The translations under genes and the position numbers were made by a program. Of a stretch of 13,927 nt of DNA, positions 7,581-13,120 are shown one piece after another. Positions within the stretch are counted from its first letter, which is position 1, and the number at the start of each line of letters is the position of its first letter. Under the pieces are notes generated by a model. The model worked only from the letters and a program-made list of their open reading frames with translations. It had not been told where the DNA came from and searched no databases. This DNA comes from DATJQF01 sp035505995. GTDB taxonomy: Bacteria; Bacteroidota; Bacteroidia; Bacteroidales; FEN-979. The stretch is taken from the NCBI GenBank assembly GCA_035505995.1, contig DATJQF010000210.1:1-13927 (forward strand). Direction: 5' to 3'.

Positions 7581-8387
7581 TTAAAAATGGACCCCGAGCT
7601 GGATCGCATACCGGAATCCAAAACTTGTCCGGGTGCGGGTCCCGGTGAATTCAAGCTGGTCGGCATTGAAAAGGTTCCTTAAAAGCGGGAAGCGGTTTAA
7701 TAATTTATCCACGGTTTCCTGGTCCAGGTTTTTGATCTCGTCCTGACTGAGAGCCCCGTCGATGGTAAAACTCCCGGAGTAAATGCTGACGGAGGGTCCG
7801 AACAGCAGCAGATCCAGGGAAAATCTTTTCCAGAAAATGAACTGGTATCCCAGCGAGACCCCAAGATTGAAAATATTCAGTTTTCCTTTCATGGAACCAC
7901 CCTGGTCGACCGTTGTATTGATAATGTCGAAATTGTTCTTGAACTGAAATCCATAGTAAGATAAATAGGCCCCGATATATAACCCGTCGGGGGCAGGCCT
8001 CCGGTTCCTGGAGAATGGATAATACCGGTAATCGAGTGAAAGGTTCACCCCGTATTTTTCGTGAGAGTTGAACACCACGAGGTTCAGCATTGTATCGTTG
8101 ATCAGTTGGGGGAAAATCAGGTACCCGGCCTGGAGAGAGAGGGACATGTCGCGGGTGATCAGCCTCTCGTAGGTTAGGGTGATATTCCTTACCTCCACGA
8201 ACTGGATGAGCATCGGGGTTGGATTGAACTTGATCACGTTCCAGTGATAGGGCGTGAGCGGTACCTGTTTCTCTTTTTTTCGTTCCTTCCGGGTGGAATC
8301 GCTCTTTTCTTCCGCTTGTAAACTGTTCGCGGAAAGGAACGCCAGCAACAATAACAATAAAAATCCTTTATTCATACGAACATGCAT
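7581..8387 (-). CDS. Outer membrane beta-barrel protein (DUF3575-like)
   Basis: 268 residues from the ATG at 8387. That start is decided by AAAGGAGG at 8394-8401, six nt upstream; a TTG at 8411 and an ATG at 8375 are the alternatives. Signal peptide about 1-25 (leucine run, 'SLQA' before EEK), then a strongly charged stretch (26-41, Arg/Lys/Glu). The mature part has alternating amphipathic strands: 'ITLTYERLITRDMSLSLQAGY', 'YGVNLSLDYRYYPF', 'APDGLYIGAYLSYYGF', 'NIFNLGVSLGYQFIF', 'FGFRYAIQLGVHF'. The terminal Phe and these patterns fit an outer membrane barrel, and the 'RYYPF...PDGLYIGAY' section resembles DUF3575. An insert (about 205-240) is hydrophilic and helical. It stands alone, convergent with the secreted C25-like gene and divergent from the lipoprotein gene at 8523. 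Cargo or role unknown. Confidence 0.82.
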   Translation of the reverse strand: MHVRMNKGFLLLLLLAFLSANSLQAEEKSDSTRKERKKEKQVPLTPYHWNVIKFNPTPMLIQFVEVRNITLTYERLITRDMSLSLQAGYLIFPQLINDTMLNLVVFNSHEKYGVNLSLDYRYYPFSRNRRPAPDGLYIGAYLSYYGFQFKNNFDIINTTVDQGGSMKGKLNIFNLGVSLGYQFIFWKRFSLDLLLFGPSVSIYSGSFTIDGALSQDEIKNLDQETVDKLLNRFPLLRNLFNADQLEFTGTRTRTSFGFRYAIQLGVHF

Positions 8388-8393
8388 ATTGAT

Positions 8394-8401
8394 CCTCCTT
8401 T
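8394..8401 (-). promoter_or_regulatory. Strong Shine-Dalgarno AAAGGAGG for the start at 8387
   Basis: AAAGGAGG on the minus strand, six nt before the ATG at 8387, is complementary to the anti-Shine-Dalgarno of 16S rRNA. Most genes here, as usual in Bacteroidota, show no such site, so it is both unusual and decisive for the start. Confidence 0.75.
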
Positions 8402-8408
8402 GCTGTAA

Positions 8409-8416
8409 CAAATATA
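8409..8416 (-). promoter_or_regulatory. -7 promoter element TATATTTG for the barrel protein gene
   Basis: TATATTTG followed by T matches TAnnTTTG exactly. It ends seven nt before the Shine-Dalgarno at 8394-8401, so the leader would be only about 15-20 nt. The same octamer occurs at 10418-10425. No clear -33 TTTG. Confidence 0.5.
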
Positions 8417-8465
8417 ATCTGTAATTTTTTTATTACCAGTGTAAAATAATTTTACCCTTCCGGTA

Positions 8466-8473
8466 TAATATTG
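8466..8473 (+). promoter_or_regulatory. Possible -7 element TAATATTG for the lipoprotein gene at 8523
   Basis: TAATATTG, one mismatch from TAnnTTTG, ends 49 nt before the ATG at 8523, matching the placement of the same octamer before the gene at 1216. No clear -33 box is seen. Confidence 0.3.
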
Positions 8474-8522
8474 GAACGGATTTAAAGTTTAGCCGGTTTA
8501 CCAACCCTAAAAATGATAGACC

Positions 8523-9374
8523 ATGAAAAAGTACATCGGAATATTGCTGATCCCTTTTCTCTTTGCATGCGGCAGGGCCGCCAAGGAGAAAGCGGTGGAA
8601 TTGCAAGCTCGGAATGACAGTTTGATGACTCAATCGAAGCAAAAAGATGTGGCTATAAATGACTTCATGAAATCTGTCAATGATATTCAGGGCTTGCTGG
8701 ACTCAATCAAGACGCGGGAAAATATTATCAGCGTCAACGCACAGAAAATGGGAGAAGCCGGCGCTTCCTCGCGCCAGCAGATCCGGAACGATATAACCTC
8801 GATCTACGGGATGCTGGTCCAGGATAAACAGCGTTTGTATGAAATGGAGCGCAAACTGAAGAATTCGGGGATCAAACTGGCTGAATTCCAGAAAATGGTG
8901 GATAACCTTCAACAGCAGATCGCTGATAAGGATAAAGAGCTGGCCGATCTGCATGATCAGCTGACAAAGATGAATATTGATCTTACTGCAGCAAATCATA
9001 AGATTGATACGCTGAACACGGTTACCCAGGCACAGGGGCAGCAGATCGAATCACAATCAAAGACGATTGCCGATCAAACGACGTCCCTGAATACGGCCTG
9101 GTATTTTGTCGGAGATTCCAAGAAACTGAAGGACAGCAAGATCATGAAGGGCGGGAAGCTCCTGCAGGATTTCAACCGCGACCTCTTTACGAAAGTGGAT
9201 ATCCGGAATATTACCGAAATCCCTGCCGAAGGCAAAAAAGTGAAGATCCTTTCCAATCATCCTTCCTCCTCCTATAAGCTGGAGATGGATGGGAAAAAGG
9301 TAAAGGCGCTCAACATCACGGATGAAAAAGCCTTCTGGAGCAACACCCGGTACCTGGTGATCGAGGTGGATTAA
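8523..9374 (+). CDS. Coiled-coil lipoprotein with conserved C-terminal domain (possibly Cbp1-like)
   Basis: 283 residues. The signal 'MKKYIGILLIPFLFACG' has lipobox LFAC with Cys16 as the lipidated residue. Residues about 18-190 are rich in Gln, Lys, Asp, Glu and Leu in heptad-like spacing ('LQARNDSLMTQSKQ', 'VDNLQQQIADKDKELADLHDQL', 'QGQQIESQSKTIADQTTSL') and should form a long helical coiled coil. The last 93 residues are a compact domain: 'LNTAWYFVGDSKKLKDSKIMKGG', 'DFNRDLFTKVDIRNITEIP', 'VKILSNHPSSSYKLEMDG', 'FWSNTRYLVIEVD'. I recall this tail from a family of Bacteroidota surface lipoproteins, some named after the collagen-binding adhesin Cbp1, but I cannot confirm that, nor a binding activity. 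An envelope spacer or adhesin role is possible. It is a single gene, convergent with the barrel gene at 9450, with an octamer hairpin in between. Confidence 0.82.
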   Translation: MKKYIGILLIPFLFACGRAAKEKAVELQARNDSLMTQSKQKDVAINDFMKSVNDIQGLLDSIKTRENIISVNAQKMGEAGASSRQQIRNDITSIYGMLVQDKQRLYEMERKLKNSGIKLAEFQKMVDNLQQQIADKDKELADLHDQLTKMNIDLTAANHKIDTLNTVTQAQGQQIESQSKTIADQTTSLNTAWYFVGDSKKLKDSKIMKGGKLLQDFNRDLFTKVDIRNITEIPAEGKKVKILSNHPSSSYKLEMDGKKVKALNITDEKAFWSNTRYLVIEVD

Positions 9375-9385
9375 ACAGATGGTGG

Positions 9386-9413
9386 GATAGTGAGATAGTG
9401 AGATAGTGAGATA
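9386..9413 (+). repeat. Tandem octamer GATAGTGA x3 plus half unit
   Basis: Units at 9386-9393, 9394-9401 and 9402-9409, then GATA at 9410-9413. The opposite arm (9424-9450) carries inverted units of the form CGCTATCT: two exact, then a shortened variant. The two arms differ by T versus C in each unit (GATAGTGA here; read on the other strand the right arm gives GATAGCGA). Confidence 0.85.
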
Positions 9414-9450
9414 TTGTTTTCGCTATCTCGCTATCTCGCTGTTCGCTATT
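9386..9450 (+). terminator. Long octamer-repeat hairpin between convergent genes
   Basis: Bases 9386-9413 pair with 9424-9450 around a 10-nt loop (TTGTTTTCGC), giving about 27 pairs with one bulge at 9393. Six pairs are G-U in the plus-strand RNA, for example U9407-G9430 and U9399-G9438; in the minus-strand RNA they would be A-C mismatches, so the structure favours the transcript of the lipoprotein gene ending at 9374. There is no U tract, so it may act as a 3' stabiliser or a stop for readthrough, rather than a standard intrinsic terminator. Its right end touches the stop codon of the gene at 9450. Confidence 0.6.
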
Positions 9451-10385
9451 TATTCCTCTTCCCTGTTGATCAGATTCGATAGGATGAACCTCAGGTAGAT
9501 CACCCCGGAGGGTCTGAATTCACGATACCCCTCGAGATTGACGGTGATATAGTTCATGGTCCCGCCCAGTTCGAGTCCGATCTGCGGGGTGAAAGTGAAT
9601 CCGATTCCGCCGCCGGCCAGGAATCCGTATCCGAAACCTCCCTGGTTGGTAGGGTTGCTCTGGATATCGGTATTGGGGACATAAGTCTGGTTACCGTAAA
9701 TATTAATGATGGAATATTCCTTACCGTAAAAATCAATGTATGATTTCATGACCCCGGTGTAGTTGAAGTTCATCCCGCCTTCCAGGAACAGGTTCATTTT
9801 GTTGCGGTATACCGGAAACCGGCAGTGGGCGCCGAGGTCAAAGTTCACCCGCTGCTCCCGGCCATGGATCCCGAACAGGCGGATATCCGGGTTCGTCAGG
9901 TAATAAGCGGAATCCACCTGCACGGTAAACTGACCGTCGGTCTTGAGCTGCACATAATCCATCTGCAGGAAAATACCCCAGTGGCGGGAGAAATTGAACC
10001 GGAAATAGAGCCCGCCCGTGATTGCCGGGGTGTAGTGCATATTGCCGGGATACTCCTTTACGACCACCGTATCCGTCGATTGCAAAAGCTGGGCGATCTC
10101 CTGGTACCAGTATTTGTTGGTCATCACAAAACTGATCCGGTTTACATTGCCCTCACTGCCATTGTAATACGACGCGGTATACGGATTGGCAAAATAGGCG
10201 CCGAAATTGAGGCCGAATTCCCAACGGGTGATCTTCTCTTTTTCTTCGTCCGACCCTTTTTTATTTTTTTGAGCGGAAAATTTGCCCGTTTGATCCGGAT
10301 TCCCCTTTTGAGCCCTGGAAGAAGGCGGCAGCAACAGGAACAGGGGTATTAGAAAAGCCGGCAGAAGGAGTCTGGTGAAGTTCAT
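9450..10385 (-). CDS. Outer membrane beta-barrel protein
   Basis: 311 residues. Signal peptide 1-26 (hydrophobic run, 'SRAQ' cut before KG). Residues 27-52 are a Lys/Glu/Asp-rich linker ('QKNKKGSDEEKEK'). From residue 53 it alternates in barrel fashion: 'WEFGLNFGAYFANPY', 'PAITGGLYFRFNFSRHWGIFLQMDYVQLK', 'RVNFDLGAHCRFPVY', 'MNLFLEGGMNFNYTG', 'GYGFLAGGGIGFTFTPQIGLELGGTMNYITVNLEGY', 'SGVIYLRFILSNL'. The gene ends INREEE, so the barrel does not end in an aromatic residue, and the last strand finishes a few residues earlier. It is the last gene of a minus-strand series, 58 nt after the barrel gene ending at 10444, and has its own -7 element at 10418-10425, so it may be transcribed both with and without the genes upstream. 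No family more exact than 'outer membrane beta-barrel' is claimed. Confidence 0.82.
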   Translation of the reverse strand: MNFTRLLLPAFLIPLFLLLPPSSRAQKGNPDQTGKFSAQKNKKGSDEEKEKITRWEFGLNFGAYFANPYTASYYNGSEGNVNRISFVMTNKYWYQEIAQLLQSTDTVVVKEYPGNMHYTPAITGGLYFRFNFSRHWGIFLQMDYVQLKTDGQFTVQVDSAYYLTNPDIRLFGIHGREQRVNFDLGAHCRFPVYRNKMNLFLEGGMNFNYTGVMKSYIDFYGKEYSIINIYGNQTYVPNTDIQSNPTNQGGFGYGFLAGGGIGFTFTPQIGLELGGTMNYITVNLEGYREFRPSGVIYLRFILSNLINREEE

Positions 10386-10417
10386 ACGACAGTTGAGGAT
10401 AGCCGATAAGAGAAGGA

Positions 10418-10425
10418 CAAATATA
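10418..10425 (-). promoter_or_regulatory. -7 promoter element TATATTTG for the barrel gene at 10385
   Basis: TATATTTG followed by T is an exact TAnnTTTG match in the 58-nt gap before the ATG at 10385, giving a leader of about 26 nt. The -33 position (ACTG, 21 nt upstream) is weak. It suggests an internal promoter in the envelope operon. Confidence 0.45.
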
Positions 10426-10443
10426 CGGCGATTACCGGCAGGG

Positions 10444-11073
10444 TTACAGTTTGACGGCGCAAACTACATGAAAAGAATACATATAATCTTCCGTGAGCCC
10501 GATGTAGAATAACCGGGCTTCCCCGCCTATCAGGAACAATTTGGAGACCGGGTAAAAATAGGATGCGCATACCTGGAAATTGGCAAGGGAAAGCTGGGTG
10601 CTGCTTTCTTTGTCCCCGACGCCGCTCAGGGTCGAATATTGCAAGGTAAGTCCCGGCGCCACGCTCAGGTAGAACTGATCCACGATCCGCATCCTGACCA
10701 CCAGCAGCAGCGGGACAAGGTACATCCTGGAATCCATGGTATATTCATCCGAAAGCTTCAGGTGTACCCGGTATTGCCGGTAAAATCCGGTCTCCAGTCC
10801 GAGGCTCAGCCGGTGGGGCGGCTCCCAGAGAAACCGCAGGGAGGTGCCGATGAAGTCCTTTTGAACATCCCGGGTACTGACCGTCACCATTGAATTGATG
10901 TAGTGCGACCAGCCAATACCGACGGCCAGGGAATAATGAGACCGCTCCCTGTGGGTGCTGTCCGGCTTCAGGGCAAACACACCCGGGCACGCCAGGAGAA
11001 AAATGATCACTAGCGCGATAAGTTTTCCCCGGCCGGAATAGCTTGCTGTTATGTTCTGGTTTCGTTCCCGCAT
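10444..11073 (-). CDS. Outer membrane beta-barrel protein, translationally coupled to the phosphodiesterase
   Basis: 209 residues. The ATG at 11073 overlaps the TGA of the preceding gene in TGATG, which fixes the start and suggests translational coupling. The N-terminus has a long polar stretch (1-17, several Arg and Asn) before a hydrophobic signal (18-34, 'LIALVIIFLLACPG'), ending near 'VFA'. The mature part shows barrel strands: 'HYSLAVGIGWSHYI', 'IGTSLRFLWEPPHRLSLGLETGFYRQYRVHL', 'YLVPLLLVVRMRIVDQFYLSVAPGLTLQYS', 'FQVCASYFYPVSKLFLIGGEARLFYIGL', 'YSFHVVCAVKL'. 'WEPPHRLSLGLETGFYR' is the sort of segment seen in small Bacteroidota barrels. It lacks a catalytic motif; a structural or channel role with the glycerophosphodiesterase is an inference from gene order only. 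Confidence 0.8.
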   Translation of the reverse strand: MRERNQNITASYSGRGKLIALVIIFLLACPGVFALKPDSTHRERSHYSLAVGIGWSHYINSMVTVSTRDVQKDFIGTSLRFLWEPPHRLSLGLETGFYRQYRVHLKLSDEYTMDSRMYLVPLLLVVRMRIVDQFYLSVAPGLTLQYSTLSGVGDKESSTQLSLANFQVCASYFYPVSKLFLIGGEARLFYIGLTEDYMYSFHVVCAVKL

Positions 11074-12323
11074 CAGTTGGTCCGGATGTAATGATAATAA
11101 CTTACGATGAACGGATAATTGGTCAGGATGCCGTCGAAATGTCCTTCGTCAATGAATTTCTGGATCCACTGGATCTGGTCCAGCGTCCAGCACCAGGCGA
11201 TCCTCCCCTGTGCATGCATGGCATCCACGCTCTCATTTTGCGTTCCCTCCGTCCACCGGGGCGCCCACACATGGGAATTCAGTTGTTCTACGTCGTCGGT
11301 GGTCAGCTCGCAGAGCGAGGGGATATCCAGGTAGCCCGGCTGGGCCATGAAATCATCTTTGGCCGTTGAGGAGGGGATCCCGATATAAATATGCAGGTCC
11401 CGCCCCTGATCCTTTGCCCGCTGGAGCATTTCCTGCTGGATGGGGATGACAGCCGACATCGAGTTCACATTTTCCTTCATATCCAGGTAAACCATCCTCA
11501 GTTTGGTGCTGTCCACCACGAACCGTAAGGCATCCTCAAGGGTCGGGATTTTTTCCCCGTGGACCAGGGTCACCAGGTAATAAAGCTGGGCATACGTGTA
11601 ATTATGAATGGGACCGGATATGGGCCCTTTCTGGCAGAGCCGGATATTGATATCGTCGTCATGATACAGCACCGGGATGCCGTCTTTGGTAAGCTGGATA
11701 TCGATCTCGATTCCCGTCGAACTGAGTCCTTCGGTGAAGTTGATCATCGCGATCGAATTCTCCGACACCGGAAGCCGGTCGGAGGTCCTGCCCCCGGAAC
11801 GGTGCGCCAGGATATTGAACCCGTTCCACAGCATGGCGGGCGCAATGGGCCTCACATATTCAAGCTGAAGGGGGTTGTTCACCTCATTCCCGCTGCTGCC
11901 ATATCCGCCCCGGATGATGATCTTCGACGGGGGAGTGTTCACGTTCAGGATGTCCGTCCCGCCTTCCGCCCTTCCGATATACCCCGTCACCAGCCCGGTC
12001 TCATCGTTGAAGGCATATCTCCAGTATCCCTGCAGCATGACCACGCTGTCGAGCTGGCCTGCGTCCAAAACGCAATAGTTCCCGTTGGAGCAGCAAACCG
12101 TCAGATTCTTCCTCGACCAGATCAGCACCACCTGATCCCCGAAGCGCTCTGATCCCGCCGTCACTTTGTAAATGCCGTTCATCACGCTGCGGCTGGTATC
12201 GGTGAGCGGATAGGTTTCCGAGAGGATCGAATTCGGCCCCGCGCTGGGAATGGACACCTCGGTGTACTTGTTGCACCCGAACAGCCATATTGCAATACCT
12301 GCTATAATAAGGATCCTCTTCAT
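11073..12323 (-). CDS. Glycerophosphodiester phosphodiesterase lipoprotein with extra N-terminal domain
   Basis: 416 residues. Lipobox WLFGC puts the lipid on Cys17. Residues about 40-160 are a separate beta-rich domain with three cysteines close together (C77, C78, C84, in 'VCCSNGNYC'), not part of the usual enzyme. The catalytic GDPD domain runs about 168-412: H174-R175 ('ILAHRS'), E188-N189 ('SENS'), E206-x-D208 ('GIEIDIQLTKDGIPV'), H221-D222 ('YHDD'), D281-x-K283 ('YLDMKEN') and the closing 'DGILTNYP' (397-404). These give the two catalytic His and the metal ligands; the third ligand is usually Glu and here is Asp281. The family splits glycerophosphodiesters into glycerol 3-phosphate and an alcohol; in the envelope the target could be deacylated phospholipid or another phosphodiester polymer. 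One-base overlaps join it to barrel genes on both sides (TAATG upstream, TGATG downstream). Confidence 0.9.
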   Translation of the reverse strand: MKRILIIAGIAIWLFGCNKYTEVSIPSAGPNSILSETYPLTDTSRSVMNGIYKVTAGSERFGDQVVLIWSRKNLTVCCSNGNYCVLDAGQLDSVVMLQGYWRYAFNDETGLVTGYIGRAEGGTDILNVNTPPSKIIIRGGYGSSGNEVNNPLQLEYVRPIAPAMLWNGFNILAHRSGGRTSDRLPVSENSIAMINFTEGLSSTGIEIDIQLTKDGIPVLYHDDDINIRLCQKGPISGPIHNYTYAQLYYLVTLVHGEKIPTLEDALRFVVDSTKLRMVYLDMKENVNSMSAVIPIQQEMLQRAKDQGRDLHIYIGIPSSTAKDDFMAQPGYLDIPSLCELTTDDVEQLNSHVWAPRWTEGTQNESVDAMHAQGRIAWCWTLDQIQWIQKFIDEGHFDGILTNYPFIVSYYHYIRTN

Positions 12324-13039
12324 TACAATACCCAGTTGAAGTATAGTTCGGGGATATGATAATACCGGTTGAAGGTCGTGAAGACCATCCAGGCAGGCCA
12401 GTAAAATTTAACATAACTGTCCTTGAACCCGATCACAAAAACCTTTTTTCTGAAGATCCGTTGCTCCAGGTAGATCGCGCCGGTCACGCCATCAAAGTAA
12501 TTGCTGGAGTGGCTCACCTCATTCTCCCCGGTCTTCATGGTGCCCCAGTTCAGGATGACGCACTCCCCTTTCAGGGTAAATGCCAGTTCCTTGGTTTTAA
12601 ATCCGATGGAGAGATTGGGATAGCTTGAAACCATCATCCCGGTATTATGGAATCCTGCCTGGTTCAGGGTTCCTATGCTGTAGGCCACATCATAACCCAG
12701 GTTGAAGGAAAAGAACCGGTACAGGAAATTCCAGCGGGGTCCCAGCATCACCTGGTTGGAGACGATCAGCGTGGTGACATCCCCTTCCAGGGAAAATCCC
12801 AGGGGCATGCCAAAAGTCAGATGAAGATTGACGAGCGGCGCCTGGAGCGCGGTCTCCACCCAGTCGCGCGGCAGCCGGACCATCGAAAATCCCAGGCCGG
12901 TCTGCACCTTCCAGAGCTGGTAGGGATGAGGAAACCGCATGCTCTTCGTGCCGATATCGAAAGCGGGGATTGAATCCTGCGCCTTTCCGTTCAGGAATGT
13001 GATGAGAATGAAAAAAAAGAAGGTAAAGAGTTTCTTCAT
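12323..13039 (-). CDS. Outer membrane beta-barrel protein heading the glycerophosphodiesterase operon
   Basis: 238 residues from the ATG at 13039; an in-frame TTG at 13057 would add six residues before the same signal peptide and is less likely. Signal peptide 1-21 (Phe-rich, 'NGKAQ' cut before DS). Mature strands include 'QTGLGFSMVRLP', 'LVNLHLTFGMPLGFSLEGDVTTLIVSNQVMLGPRWNFLY', 'FFSFNLGYDVAYSIG', 'LSIGFKTKELAFTLKGECVILN', 'GAIYLEQRIFRKKVFVIGFKDSYVKFYWP', finishing 'ELYFNWVL'. The pattern is that of a small outer membrane barrel; I do not recognise the exact family. Its TAA overlaps the ATG of the phosphodiesterase gene (TAATG), so the proteins are made together. It is the first gene of a minus-strand run of three or four and starts opposite the DUF1295 gene. 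Confidence 0.8.
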   Translation of the reverse strand: MKKLFTFFFFILITFLNGKAQDSIPAFDIGTKSMRFPHPYQLWKVQTGLGFSMVRLPRDWVETALQAPLVNLHLTFGMPLGFSLEGDVTTLIVSNQVMLGPRWNFLYRFFSFNLGYDVAYSIGTLNQAGFHNTGMMVSSYPNLSIGFKTKELAFTLKGECVILNWGTMKTGENEVSHSSNYFDGVTGAIYLEQRIFRKKVFVIGFKDSYVKFYWPAWMVFTTFNRYYHIPELYFNWVL

Positions 13040-13053
13040 GTTTATTGAGTAGT

Positions 13054-13086
13054 GCAAGTTAACAACAAAATCATTCCCGTTTCAAT
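13054..13086 (-). promoter_or_regulatory. Possible promoter of the envelope operon
   Basis: On the minus strand ATTG (13083-13086) is followed after 21 nt by TAACTTGC (13054-13061), a near match to the -33 TTTG / -7 TAnnTTTG arrangement with one T missing. It would give a short leader to the ATG at 13039. Weak but well placed. Confidence 0.3.
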
Positions 13087-13104
13087 TTTTCCTATTTTTA
13101 CTTC

Positions 13105-13112
13105 AAAGGAGG
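13105..13112 (+). promoter_or_regulatory. Strong Shine-Dalgarno AAAGGAGG for the DUF1295 gene
   Basis: AAAGGAGG ends eight nt before the ATG at 13121. It is identical to the site before the barrel gene starting at 8387 and supports this start codon. Confidence 0.75.
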
Positions 13113-13120
13113 AACCGCAT

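Noticed and set aside
9386..9450. Octamer array as a CRISPR or an integrative attachment site
   Set aside because: Units are 8 bp with no spacers and the arms are inverted, so it is a hairpin. No cas gene or integrase is nearby.
11559..12152. 197-codon plus-strand frame across the GDPD gene
   Set aside because: The minus strand has the complete GDPD motif set in order; the plus-strand product has no signal or motif.
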